A DNA stretch of 64,000 nucleotides, taken from the NCBI GenBank assembly GCA_024867545.1, contig JANFNE010000003.1, positions 682,001 to 746,000 of the forward strand. The letters run 5' to 3'. The notes beneath the pieces were generated by a model that was not told the DNA's origin, made no database searches, and saw only the letters and a program-made list of their open reading frames with translations. This DNA is from Phytopythium helicoides. Taxonomy: Eukaryota > Oomycota > Peronosporomycetes > Pythiales > Pythiaceae. Shown here piece after piece: positions 1 to 11,072 of this stretch; position 1 is the first letter of the stretch; each line of letters begins with the position of its first letter. A program made the translations under genes and the position numbers.

Positions 1-696
1 CAGAGTTGGTCGATTGCCAAGTACTTGGATGGAGGAGGAACCCCAACACAAAACTTGATCTCACCGTCAATCACGAACGAATCATTCATCGCATCATCGT
101 AGGAAAGCTCCGCCAGAGTCAACGACTGCAATCCGAACTCCTCTTCAAACGCATCTTCTCCATCGCTTTCGCCTTCATTGCTATCGTCATCGTCGCTAGC
201 AAGAGATAAGGCGTCTTCGAGCGTGTTGACGCGCTCTCGCTCCTGAATCGAAGTCTAGTAGAGACAAGCGAATCAAGCTCGCTAAGGTCTATGAAATCAT
301 CTCACCTGACACTAGCGGCGGCACCTTCCATCTTCGCACGGTTTACCACCTCTAGAAAGTACTCGGCAGTCCATCCATGTGAACGCATCAAATCTAGCAT
401 CTCGGCTTCGGCGCGCGTTGCATAAACCCACCCTGGAGATTCTGGTCGCCCCCTTCGTTGCACGCATCCCACTGAGGCTCCGTCTCGGGTATGGCGGCGC
501 GGTTGAAATACATCGTCACAGGGCGATGGTCAATGAATCGCAGCTCAACTCCGTCGTGAACATCTGACTGGTCTGGTATTGTGCGCGTTGTCTCGTCTGG
601 TTTGCGCATGAATGTGCGGCAGACGATTGCAGATCCGACATTCTCCTCACTCCTCACATCCAGATCCGAGTCAGCGAAAGACATACTTCGACGCAT
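1..696 (-). pseudogene. Hypothetical protein, broken and running off the left edge
   Basis: The first segment (696 to about 450) reads from a Met and contains DVHDGVELRFIDHRPV and PETEPQWDACNEGG. At the C-run at 449-453 the frame jumps by one base, and the continuation reads GWVYATRAEAEMLDLMRSHGW then YFLEVVNRAKMEGAAASVR. A good donor (GTGAG at about 305) and acceptor (CTACTAG near 255) define a roughly 59-nt intron. It is followed by an acidic stretch (SDDDDSNEGESDGEDAFEEEF) that continues to the window edge, but the phase across this intron does not match. I do not recognise the family; the style is that of oomycete lipid-binding or START-like hypothetical proteins, which is a guess. Two frame problems mean either a decaying gene or sequence errors. 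Confidence 0.4.
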
Positions 697-2056
697 TGAG
701 AGAAGTTGCTACCGCAACCGCTTGGACTTGGAGAGTAAAGGCACGTGTTTGCTATCTTTCAGAGGAAAACGGCAATTGCGAAGCCTCAGCTATGAATACC
801 GACTTCGTTGTGTTTAGATGCGGCGTCAAGAAATGCAACAATAGCCAACAGACAACACCAACGAGTCGCAGCTACTTCAACTTGCGATCTGCAAGCAATG
901 AAAAACTGCTGGATGACTTGTGTTGGCTTTAATGAAAGTGGTGGACGAAACTATTCACAGCTGTGGGATTCTTTCTGCGCGCTCAAAACGAGGTATTGTG
1001 CCCGGCACATCTGGGCGTGTAAACGCGAAATTTCATCCGAAGGAAACCGAGCGAAGACATTTCTTCACCGACTGGAACAGAGTTTGAGTGAGGGGTCACA
1101 CCGTCAGCAAACGGAAGGCAGCGGCAGGAACGGATAGCAAGCCCAAATCTAAAGCGGATGATGTTATGAAGTTCTGCCGTACTGTAGTCCCAGGCTCACG
1201 ATTCCGAAGCGAAAGCTTGAGCAAATGTTTGCCGTCGATCATATCCAACGACGACGATCTAGCCACCCTGTTCGATTGGCAAGACAACAGTGTGGACGCG
1301 TTTGTGGCTGAAGCAAACGCCTTGAACCCGGCTGCGAACGCGACCCCACGTATCACGGATAACTCGTGTATGGATGATGCCGTGTACCGGCTCGAGCCAC
1401 CACAGGCGTCAGTGCCTTTTTGGCCACATAATCCTGGCACTTAATAACCAGCAGCAGTATGGCGCTAGTGTGAGGACACTGGTAGCCCTACGGAACGACA
1501 CATTCTTGCCAAATGCCGCACAGCTAGCCCTTCCAGTGATCAACAACGTTGAGCGGTATCTCGTCGTGACAGCTCACCTGAATGACTCGAGATTAGTCAC
1601 CACGCACAACCGAATACTCTCGCGCCAACTCTTCACAACGGATAACCTATGCGTCGGCTCTTCGTCTGATGCGCTCACAGGTTGTCGCCTATCGAGCCCG
1701 CTTTGTGCGAATGGTGCCATCGTAGCATATCTCATTGCGTGAAATAGAGTTATGTAAAAGGGAGCCTCCGATGGAGTTGTGTAAGAAAGTCAGTGTCTGC
1801 CCCAAACTCCTGTCGAATTTCTAATGATACAACGCAGCATCGGCGCGGCAATTTTGCCGCTTTCAAGAGATTATTGATTTATCCATGAAGAAAAACTTCG
1901 CTACAAGGTGGCTTTGAGAAAAGTCCAATTCACGCCGTTTACAACTCTTTCGGCAGCTCCCTAAAGAGTACTCAAAACACCCGAAAAACCTGTCTGCCAT
2001 CGCGAGCATGAGATGTTGCTTCCCAAATTATGCGAAGCAGAATGCTGGATGGAGCA
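697..2056. other. Stretch with no supportable gene
   Basis: Only short overlapping open frames occur. A plus-strand pair (about 1088-1444, then 1440-1742 in another frame) has a protein-like composition, with VMKFCRTVVPGSRFRSESL and later NNVERYLVVTAHLNDSRL. It could be the remains of an old gene broken by a frameshift. Nothing in it matches a family I know. Confidence 0.3.
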
Positions 2057-3661
2057 CTACGAACGAAGCTCCATCTTGACCATGAACGGGTCACGCATCA
2101 TGAGTGTGATTGAGCGGCGATAGGTAACCTCCACCCCGGGCTCCAACCTGAGGCTGAAACGACTCAAAATGGATGCAGCGACGATCTTTGACTCGATCAG
2201 CGCCAGATTCATCCCGAGACATGTGCGCGGACCTGCGTGGAAAACGTTAAACTTAAACGAAGATACATTGATGAGCTTGCCGGTAGAAGGATCAATCCAT
2301 CGCTCGGGCTTGAATTCAAGCGCGTCTGCTCCCCACACACTCTCGAGACGGCCAAGAGTATACGTTGCTAGCAAAACATATCCACCTTTCGGAATGAGGA
2401 CGCCATCCGAAAGCACCGTGTCACATGCAGCTGTACGAGCGTTCTGGGCCACCGACGGGTACAGGCGCAGCGTTTCCTTGATCGCTGCCTCCAAGTAGAC
2501 GAGTTGCTGAACCTCCTCCATCGAGGAGTCGAGAAGTCCTTGCTCGTAAACAGGCGAGGACACTTCTCTTTGATTTCCTCGACAATTGCACGCTCCACTC
2601 GTGGGTTCTGAGTAACGCAGTAAAAGAACCAGCTGAGTGCCTGGGCAGTAGTGTCTCGTCCAGCCATGAGAAATCCTATCGCGAAGTCACGCAGAGTCTT
2701 TGGATCGACCTCGTCTTCCGAGCCGGACACAGCGTGGTCAAGGTAGAGTCTAATTAGGTTGTTTTTCCCTCTGTCGGAAGAAGACGCCGCTTTGCTGGCT
2801 ACCTTCCCATTCGCCCGTTCGTTGAGACTCTGGTGGATGATCTTCGTGAACGATTCGTCAATGGTCTTCAGTCCGCGAGCGAGCTCTCCTTCGTACCCGA
2901 TACCAAAGTACCGCCGAATGTGAACCAGCCAGTTTGGATAGAGCTGGCGCTTGAGACTCGCGATTTGGACGGTGTCAAAAGCAGTCTGGAACGGGTGCTC
3001 ACCATCGACCTCACTGTCAATCTTGTAGCCAAACGCAAGCTCCGCGAAGGTCTCCATCGTAAACCGATTCATCAACCAGAACAAATCCAATGGGTTCTGT
3101 GTCTTCGCAGCTCGGGACAGCAACGACAGGAGGTCGTGGGTGTGCTCGCGGACTGTACTCGTCATGGATTCGCGTAGCGTCCGGTGCGTGAATAGACGGC
3201 TAGCCACCTTGCGTTGTATGGCCCAGGATTCTCCGTCTGCAAGGAAGATGCCGCTCCCCAGCATGTCCCCAAGGACAAACACCTGCCGTTCTCCCTTTTC
3301 AAAGTTTGCAAAGTACGTTTTCTCCACGTCCTCGAATGGTCTCGGGCGTGTACACGATGTAAATCGGTGGTCGGCCAATAAACGAGAGGCTCCAAGTTCG
3401 TCCACCAGCTTTCTCGCAGTTCTCCTTGATCCAGTCATAGATGTGCTCGTTGTGCAGCAGCATGTCTAGAGTGTTGCCGAGTACTGGTAGCGTCGAGCTC
3501 GGCCGGTAGAGTTTCTGCTGATCGGCGGGCGATTTCGGACGGGATGCTACATAGATCGCTGCTCCAGCTCCGCACACGAGAGCCAATAGAGCCACTGAAG
3601 AAGCTGGGTCCTCTGGTAACGTCTGCTTGAGTCGGTCGAGAGATGGCAAGTACGACAGCAT
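2057..3661 (-). CDS. Cytochrome P450, CYP86-clan-like, microsomal
   Basis: A haem-thiolate monooxygenase, probably a fatty-acid or lipid hydroxylase of the ER. The start at 3661 (MLSYLPSLDRL) puts a membrane anchor at residues ~21-40 (SSVALLALVCGAGAAIYVA). The I-helix oxygen motif AGRDTT, the ExxR motif KETLRLYP and the haem-binding loop FNVFHAGPRTCLGM are all present. The total of ~534 residues is normal for the family. The frame breaks twice, near 3340 (between YTPET and FEDVEKTYF) and near 2550 (between KCPRLFTSKD and LLDSSMEEVQQL). All conserved motifs survive on both sides, so sequence error is at least as likely as a pseudogene. Assignment to a named oomycete CYP family is not possible by eye. 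Confidence 0.88.
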
Positions 3662-3964
3662 TGCGCTCTCGAGCAAAATTTTGTTCTGGCAGTCGAGTGT
3701 GCGTCTGGCAGTCGAGTCTTGTGGAGACCGCAATCAGCAGCCCCTCCAGGCTGATATATGTTGGCACGCTTTCCCGCCGGTGCACGGTGCAGTGCGCCAG
3801 GTTCAACTCCCGCGAGCACATTCGGTTCAAACCGACTTCAAGTACGATGCTCACTGTTCACTGTTCACTAATAGTGATATGGTGACCGTCGTTCTCGCCC
3901 AACAACGTCGAGTTCAATACCGACCTTCCGCACCCTCAAAACTCCCCTTGGATCCCATGAGCAG
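3662..3964. other. P450 upstream region
   Basis: About 300 bases between the P450 start and the ankyrin remnant. It presumably contains the P450 promoter. I see no distinct motif or gene. Confidence 0.3.
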
Positions 3965-4520
3965 TTAGACTCTGAAGAGGCTGATCGACGCAGCCAGCAC
4001 TAAATGGGAAGATACTCCGATCAACAGAGTACTCGACGAGATTCTTGAGTTCGGATCGGGCGTGAACGAACGAGGAGCTCAAATGATGGCCGACTTCTTC
4101 GTTGAATATCTCGGTGACTGCTACCTGGACATTGACTCAACTACTCGAAACGAACAGACAGACCTCATGCTTGCAGCAGAAAGTGGGTACCTGGGTGTAA
4201 TGCGAAATCTCCTAGTTCGAGGAGCCGGTGCCAACGCAACATGTCATTCCAAGAGTTCCCCGCTCAGCCATGCACTTTTAGGTTCTGACATGGCCATGCT
4301 GCTTGTTGAACCTGGAGCCAATGTGAGCGCTGCAGATATTCACAGAGAAGTTCCGTTGCACTTTGCTGCGTATCGAGGCCACACTACTTCTGCTTCTTTT
4401 CTAACCGCACATGTAACACATGTGAGCTCAAACAACCACATACAGATACCCCGCTCGCGCTCAGAGACCAATACCCCCACTTTGATTTCAATTCTCCTCA
4501 ACAACAGGTACTGGTGCTAA
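3965..4520 (+). pseudogene. Truncated ankyrin-repeat gene remnant
   Basis: From an in-frame stop at about 3967 the reading frame runs through LKRLIDAASTKWEDTPINRVL into two or three recognisable ankyrin units: TDLMLAAESGYLGVMRNLLVRGAGANAT, followed by SPLSHALLGSDMAMLLVEPGANVS and VPLHFAAYRGH. The repeats then lose their pattern and the frame ends at 4520. There is no convincing ATG and no further repeats downstream, so this looks like a relic of an ankyrin gene. The ankyrin genes at 9.7, 16, 19, 24 and 30 kb show the region is rich in this family. Confidence 0.55.
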
Positions 4521-4856
4521 TGCAGAAAGTAGAAAAGACGAGACTACTCTGATGAGAGCGGCGCAGTGGGTCTGGTAGCTGTCATTAGGTTGCTGCACAA
4601 ACATGAGGTCAATAAGAGCAGTCGAATGGATTGCTTTCCAGACAAAAGTTAACGATTGAACAAGTCGATCATTGATCACGCATAGACTTCAAGAGTACAG
4701 ATGCTGATATTTGCTTACTCGGTACAGTAGTCTTTACTTGCATCATTGTCCAAAGTACAACTGCACAGACCCTCTCACCTCTAAGCCGCAGGAGGTAGAA
4801 ACCGCTCCTTAGTAGGAAGACAGTCGATTGGTGAGGTTGAGAGGGGCTGGCAGCAT
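4521..4856. other. No gene seen
   Basis: 335 bases between the ankyrin remnant and the 3-prime end of the hydrolase. Frames are short and without conserved features. Confidence 0.3.
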
Positions 4857-6125
4857 TCATCCGCGACGGTAACCACAGACGAAGGATCCTCGCCGAATCC
4901 GTTGGCTTTCAGACGCTGAGCAGGCAATAAACTCGCCCATACGCTGCACTCCAACGCTTGCGTGTGGCAACATGATCGGGGGGAAAAGAGTAAATACGTG
5001 CGGCATGTAGCGGTGCACGTCCAACTTGACATCGACACCGGCACTCTCTGCACGCTTTGCAAGTCGCAAAGATTGCGGGTGCAAAATGTCGAACTCGGCT
5101 GCTTGGATAAGCAGTGGTGGCAGTCCAGTGAGGTCGCGGTCAAGCATGACGCCTTCTTGCCACGCTCCCGTTGGCTCTGCTGTTGCCGACTCGCGGATCG
5201 CGTCCAACATGGACTTGCTGATAAAGCAGTGCGGCGCAACAGCAATATCTGCCGCCAAATCCACGTACGGGCAATTGCAAACAGCCGCGAGCGGCAGCTC
5301 TCGCCCTTCATCTCTGAGCCGCAGAAGAGTCCCGAGCACAAGTCCTCCACCGGCGCTGTCCCCCTGCAAGCACAATGTCCTTGGGGCTAACTTCCTTCTC
5401 GATGGTGAGGTAGTCGTACATGGCCATGGCATCGTCCAGTGGCGCTGGGAAAGCACACTCTGGCAGTTTGCGGTAGTTGGCGAGCAGCACTTGCACGTCT
5501 CCGGGGACCCTTGTTCAGCAGCAAGTGATGCGACAACTTGAAATCGCAAGCGGTTGCAAAAGTCGACGAAGAAGCGCGGACTGAAGAGCGCGTAGCCTCC
5601 GCCGTGGTAGTACAGGATAGTGAGCGTCCGCTTCGGTGCAGCACTCGATTGTCCTCTGCGCATCCACGAAAGCAGCGCCTCCAGCGGCCACGACGAAGAC
5701 ACCGAACGGAGCCACAGGTGTCGAAGTCCCAGCCGTTCAAAGCTCTGGATACTGGTTCCGTGCATCCAGCAGGAGACAACGCCCAGCAGCCACCCGATAG
5801 CGTCAAAGTTTCGCCGGAAGACGCGCGCGTTGTCTGCGTTGAGGATGTACGCGCCATGGCGCTCCCCAGCCGCGAATGCGATAGCCTGGAACCACTCGTA
5901 CGCGAGCGTCCACCTCGGGAACCGCGCGTTGCCTCCTCGCGAGAAGATGAAGAGCAGCACCGCCCGCGTGGCCGCGTTCGACACGCTGACCGCCAGCCCG
6001 CATAGTTCCTGGAACGAGCGCGCGAACGGCCTCAGGATCTCGTACGCGGCCACGAGCACCAGCAGTGACGACGTGATCCCCACCGCCGCCGCCAGCAGCA
6101 GCAGCGTCGAGTCCTCGTCCAGCAT
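4857..6125 (-). CDS. Membrane-anchored alpha/beta-hydrolase (HSL/abhydrolase-3 type esterase)
   Basis: Hydrolyses carboxyl-ester bonds; the physiological substrate is unknown. Starting at 6125 (MLDEDSTLLLLAAAV), an N-terminal hydrophobic anchor spans residues ~5-28. The oxyanion-hole motif YYHGGGYALF is present, as are the nucleophile elbow GDSAGGG, an acid residue in AAEFDILHPQS and the catalytic His in YMPHVF, so the triad is complete. Between about 5520 and 5370 the frame is displaced. The alternative frame there gives the expected VLLANYRKLPECAFPAPLDDAM and EVSPKDIVLAG, so a compensating pair of single-base indels must be assumed. The length of about 422 aa suits eukaryotic membrane esterases such as acetyl-hydrolase-like enzymes. 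Confidence 0.85.
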   Translation of the reverse strand: MLDEDSTLLLLAAAVGITSSLLVLVAAYEILRPFARSFQELCGLAVSVSNAATRAVLLFIFSRGGNARFPRWTLAYEWFQAIAFAAGERHGAYILNADNARVFRRNFDAIGWLLGVVSCWMHGTSIQSFERLGLRHLWLRSVSSSWPLEALLSWMRRGQSSAAPKRTLTILYYHGGGYALFSPRFFVDFCNRLRFQVVASLAAEQGSPETCKCCSPTTANCQSVLSQRHWTMPWPCTTTSPSRRKLAPRTLCLQGDSAGGGLVLGTLLRLRDEGRELPLAAVCNCPYVDLAADIAVAPHCFISKSMLDAIRESATAEPTGAWQEGVMLDRDLTGLPPLLIQAAEFDILHPQSLRLAKRAESAGVDVKLDVHRYMPHVFTLFPPIMLPHASVGVQRMGEFIACSASESQRIRRGSFVCGYRRG

Positions 6126-8904
6126 GACGTGAACCGGATACCTCTGCTGACTCGACGGTGCCACGCGCGACTTGCAGCACGCGAAAGCGCGAATGCGACG
6201 AGCTCAAAAGCCGACGAGCAGGCCGCGGGCTCCTCGCGGATTTGGCAGCGGGTCAGCTATCGCAGCACGCAATCGCGCGAGCGGGATGGAGGCCTCAGGC
6301 TCGCGGAGCTGCGGAGACCGTGGGCATTATCGTAGGTATCGTGGAGAGCTACGCTGTCACGTCTGGGAGCGGGTTCAGCTCCCGATAAAGTTCACATGGG
6401 TGGGCCGCGCGAGCCAGCGCTGAACTTGGAAAGAGTATGTCAGGAGGATGGGAATAAGACCGGAGAGATGGCTACAGACAACCTAAGCGGGGTCTTGCGA
6501 CCGTACACTTGGCGCCAGCTGGCCGCGGCCTCTTCGCCATGTGGCTTCGCAGAGAGCGTCCACGCACCTCCACTCGTTGTCACGCTGTTGGCTGCGCTGA
6601 CAGCTTTCCCGCCTCGGTGTTTGGCCGCAGACCATGTGCTCTTGTCGACTGGAACTCCTCGCTCAGCTTTTGGCAGCAGATGCCGCCGCTTGATGTTTCT
6701 TGGCAGCTTGTCTCCAGTGGTTGGCGGTGTCACGGCTGTCACGACGCGTGTGACACTGGTGGAATAGATGCTGGTCAAGATGAGCTGGTGGCCATGCGAC
6801 CGAATGACTGGAGGCAGGAAGCGAGCAGTAATGAGAGGGTGGAGCTCGCCAGATCCAACCTAATTTTTCGGCTCAGAGTCGGGCTCGAATGAAAGGCATG
6901 GCAAGTCTCCAACGCGCTACCAACGCTCGCACTCGCTCGCTCGGTGGCTGCTTGGCGCCATGCAGCAGGATGGGGCGACGGATCGACGTTGGGTTGCATT
7001 GGTTCAAGCCGTACTATCCACATGCGTAGCCTGGGACACCACGATGTGCCCCCACGCAGTCATGAACATTCTCATCTGATCACGTTGGCTCCTCTGCTGG
7101 AGCCCGACGGGCATTGCGTACGTGTGAATACTCTCCTGGGGATGACGCGACGGCGTGGGGATCCAACACACTACCAGGTAGGTCGCTGCTGCGCAGCTAT
7201 CAACCAGCACCCTCCCTCGATGCATCATGCCATCGACTTCTCCCTGGTGTAGCCCAAACACTCACTGACGGCAGTCTTGGGGCCTCAGATTGTCATCAGT
7301 TTGGGGGCGTTGGATCAACCTGCCAACAAAAAAAGATCTCGAGCATGCACGAAGTTGAAGTCCTCGATTCGATTGAACCAATAGAAGCGACGATTGATCC
7401 ACGTTGACTTCTTTGCAGAACACTCTTAGCAAGAGGCGGCAGCTGCTGATGGCCAGCTTGGCGCTCGCCAATCTTCGGTGGAAGGAATCGAAAATGGCAA
7501 CTTGAACTGTTGCACGCTCTTCAACTGGGGCCAGCAAGTCTGTACCCACCTCATAAGACGGGACCTTTGCATCAGTTTGCCTCTCTGGCAACACTTTCAG
7601 AGCTCTGTTATCGTGCTGAGTGCACCCAGCAGAACGGCCGATTTGGTAGCAGCTTAGGGTTCTCGCTCGTTACAAACAGCAACAACTTCGAGCAGTCTCT
7701 AGTCAGCGGCATTGAATGATATGGAATATCTCGATTGAGGGCCTTTGGGCAATGTAGCAACTACCTTGTTGCTTCCGACAATTTGCTTTGTCCAGAATCC
7801 AGAAGAGCAGTGGTTCTGAGCGTGACGACATCGATGAGAGAGCAGTTAGCACTACGTGGAGTCGACCAAGGACCAAGCCTGCGGCGGGTCTTCCTCGAGA
7901 GTTCGTTCAGCGTCGAGGTGGATGCCAACACCTGCTACAAATCTGCGGAGAGCCTTGGGCATCAGACCTTCGATTCGCTTCCTCGGGCTTACTTGGTGGC
8001 TGCTTCTTGTTGTGTGCTCAATTGCGTCATCACCAACCTATGACTGCGGTGCGCTCAGCGGATTTGCACTTACCTTTTGGTCCTGCACTACAGCCCAGGA
8101 TGGGGCAACCGATCGACTTCGAGTTGCACTTGTTCAACGAGTGCCGCACTATCCACGTGCGTATCCGTTGGCATTACGCGGAGCGTCATCACAGGGACCC
8201 TCCGCAGCTCGTTTAACAACACAGCTGAAAAGAACTGAAGAACTGGGCCTTGTGTGCAAGTGTATGCTCACTTTATGATGCATTTGATACTGCTGCTCGC
8301 ACAACCAGCTCCACGCCATTTCGTTGTCACCCCCACGCCATTGGCTTCCCTTCGATTTGGGTCTGCTCGGATTCGACGCTGCCACAATGCAGAATATCAA
8401 TGTGTGCTTGAGCCAACTTGTCAGAGGATGAGGTCTCGGAGCAGACCCCATCAAGCGCCGTTCAGCCGATCCAGGAGCAGCGAAGCTCCTGGAAGACGCT
8501 TTTCCAAAGAGCTCATCGCATCATCTCACACCACGGTGGCGTTGCGGTTTTCTCCGCTTCGCCACTTGGCGGAATTCGATCGCCGTTTTTGGGACGACGA
8601 CTTGATTCGGCGGAGGTGCAAGAGGACGAGGGAGCTCAAAATGCGAAGTCGCCAACTGTCTTTGAACCCAACCGCAGCCAGAGGACGGCGGGGCTCACAC
8701 GAGGCAGCTTTTCCTGTCAGCTCGCACAACAGCGCTGTCCCAATGCCGGAACATTGATGCCAGAAATACTGGCTCCGCAGCGAAAATTGCCGTCACTGAG
8801 CGTGGCAGAAACGCCTCACTGCAACTCGTTCTAGTGCGTACCGTAGGCAGCGTGCCAAGCTCGACTCAACAGCCAGCGTGGCTTTGTGAAAGTCCGGACT
8901 TTTG
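6126..8904. other. Long gene-poor region with degenerate internal similarity
   Basis: Nearly 2.8 kb without a frame I can defend as coding. The first ~150 bases upstream of 6125 should hold the hydrolase promoter. Two patches, about 6940-7045 and 8000-8175, resemble each other. They share a GGTGGCTGCTT block and then AGGATGGGGC followed by GATCGAC, GTTGCA, TTCAA and ACTATCCAC in the same order. They look like diverged copies of one old repeat. No transposase, terminal repeat or RNA gene was recognised. Confidence 0.4.
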
Positions 8905-9250
8905 ACCGACCGACCTCAATCTCGGACATACCTAAACCAAGCTTATATTTGAGCACAAAGCCGACCGACCGACCTCGCCGTGTATTTTTGTTCACGAACA
9001 TGGTCGAAGGAAAAGGAACACGAAGGAACAAACGTCGACACATACAAACTACCAAGATATTTGGACTCTACCAGAAATCTCCGACCGACCGACCAAAGAA
9101 TAACCGCTACCAACCATACGAAAAGCCTAGTACATCGTTACACTCGAGCGCGACCGGCGGTTCAAACGTTCACCGACCGACCGACCTCTCCATCCAGCCC
9201 AAATTCATACCAAGTCAAGATAATCCAAGTTTATCAAACCGACCGACCAA
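8905..9250. repeat. Dispersed GACCGACC-rich block
   Basis: Short runs of CCGACCGACC(GACC) recur at about 8908, 8962, 9084, 9172 and 9239, separated by unrelated 45-90 base stretches, so this is an interspersed tetranucleotide repeat rather than a pure microsatellite. The block ends ~120 bases before the small coiled-coil gene at 9370. A similar block (28605-28775) lies upstream of that gene's paralogue at 29197. Confidence 0.65.
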
Positions 9251-9369
9251 CCCACTAGTAGACGCCAAGCGAATTCGGAGACCATGCCTCCCCGCCCTGC
9301 AATGCGCTGCTCGGGCGCTCACTTCCCGATCGGCTGCGTAAAGCTCAAGCGACCATCACTTTGCTCGCC

Positions 9370-9651
9370 ATGAAGACGACGGCCGAGGCCTCTGTAGCAG
9401 TTCGCCACGCGATGTCAAGGCGGAGACGCGTGTCGAGGGCTCGCAAGGCGCAAGCGGCAGCCTACTGCGGCGTTCTGTTGGGCTCCGTGGGCCACAAGGC
9501 CCCGCCGAGGGACGAGAAGCTCTGCGAGGAGGTGCAGCAGCTCCAGCTCGCGGTCGGAGCGATGCAGCAGCAGGTGCAGGTGGCCGCGCTCGCCATTAAG
9601 CAGCTGCACGGGCTCGTGGCCCTGCTGGCGGCCCAGAGGCAAGAAGAGTGA
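9370..9651 (+). CDS. Small coiled-coil protein, paralogue of the protein at 29197
   Basis: A 93-residue protein with a basic N-terminal region (MSRRRRVSRARKAQ, residues ~15-28) followed by a Gln/Leu heptad coil (EEVQQLQLAVGAMQQQVQ) reaching the C-terminus. It is supported by similarity to the coil encoded at 29430-29580. The pattern EV..LQ..V..MQ.QV..AA..I..L..LV..L....Q.EE is shared over about 42 residues, and both genes follow a GACCGACC-rich block. The basic-then-coil order resembles small nuclear regulators, but no bZIP signature is complete. The family is unrecognised. An antisense frame over the same bases is judged to be a shadow. Confidence 0.55.
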   Translation: MKTTAEASVAVRHAMSRRRRVSRARKAQAAAYCGVLLGSVGHKAPPRDEKLCEEVQQLQLAVGAMQQQVQVAALAIKQLHGLVALLAAQRQEE

Positions 9652-9754
9652 AGCCCCCGCGAAGCCATCCCCACGACTCTCTCTGGAAGCATATAGATGT
9701 ACGATAGTTCTAGACCCGCGTCTGCAATATAAACCGCTAGTTCTCCACTTTCCT

Positions 9755-11072
9755 TCACACCTGCAGCTTCTGCACGGCGTGCGCCGCCAGCACCTCGCGC
9801 ACCGACTCGCGCAGCTGCTCGTTTGGCACGCGCTCTAGTGGCGTCTTGCCCTCGCGGTCCAGCACGTTCGGGTCCGCGCCACGCAGCGAGCAGCATCTGC
9901 CAGATGCCGGGGTAGATGGCCAGCCGCGCCGCGTGGTGTAGCGGCGTGTCGCCGAACGCGTTGACGGCGTTTACGTCTGCCCCGTGGGCGATGAGCAGCT
10001 CCATCATGTCGGTGTCAAAGCGTCGCATCGCCTGATGCAACGCCGACAAAGCCAGACGAGTTGGTCGCGTTCACGTCGGCGCCAAACGACAGCAGCACCC
10101 GCGCCACACGCATTGAGGTCGTATCTTCCACTTGGTCTTCGTCATCACTTGCTTCGTCTTTATCGGCTGCACCATCATCAACTGCGACATCGACATCGTC
10201 ACCGTCGTCGTCGTTTTCCTCATAGTAGTCGTCATCTTCCTCTCCTCGCTGGAAGGATACGCCTCAATGTCCGACGCGCTGAGCCCCGTGAGCATGATGA
10301 GAGGCGTGTCGCCGTGCTGGTCGCGCGCGTCGACATCCGCGCAGCCTTCCTCCAGCAGCAGTTGCACGAGCTTGGGTCGGCTCTTGTCGATGGCGAAGTG
10401 CAGCGGGGTCAGCAGTCTCCTGTTCCGCGCGTTGGCGTCGGCTCGAAAGTCCACGAGCAGCGTCCGCACCACGTCCATGTTGAGGCTCTCGACGGCGTAG
10501 TGCAGCGCCGTGTTGCCCTGCTGGTCCGCCGCGTCCACGTCCTCCCTCACCGCGCTCTCGTACAGCAGTGGGAGCACGTGCACGGCGCCGTACTTGGCCG
10601 CGATGTGCAGCAGCGAGTTGCCAATGAGGTCCCTGTTCCTCACGGCCGCTCCCGCCGAGAGCAGCAGCGCCACCATCTCGGCGTTCCCTCGACGCACGGC
10701 GTCGAACAGCGGCGGCTCCGTGTGGCGCACTACTCCGTCCAGGTCGGGGTCGAAGTCGAGCACGAAGGCCAGTGCATCGAGCCTGCCGCTATCCATGGCC
10801 GCGAGCATGAGCTGCCTCCAGAACCGCTCGTTCACGCTCTCTCCGCTGCGAAAGATCGCCTGCAGCAGTCGAGCTGCGATCGCCGTGTGTCCGTGCTCGA
10901 GCGCCTGCTCGCACGGCGTCTCGCCGAAAAACTGGCCAGGGATGTGGGCCTTGTGGCCCGCGAGCAGCAGCCGCTCGACCGAGCGCTCGTCGCCCGCCGC
11001 ACAGGCCGCCAGCAGCTCCGAGGCGTCGTCTGCGGCGTCCGCGGCCGCGAGGAACCACGGCCGGCCGGCCAT
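9755..11072 (-). CDS. Ankyrin-repeat protein (four-member family, copy 1)
   Basis: Start at 11072 (MAGRPWFLAAADAADD), stop at 9755 after VQKLQV. The product is about 435 residues. Diagnostic family features are TPCEQALEHGH, then FWRQLMLAAM, PLFDAVRRGNAEMVALLL, GNSLLHIAAKYGAV, QGNTALHYAVE and LTPLHFAIDKSRPKLV, i.e. at least seven ankyrin units. The frame breaks near 10250 (into an acidic DDD-rich linker), near 10055 (between NATNSSGF and SALHQAMRR, at a TTT run) and near 9895 (before GADPNVLDREGKTPLE). The repeats continue in register across each break, so these are probably sequence errors. Role: protein-protein interaction, partner unknown. Confidence 0.8.
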
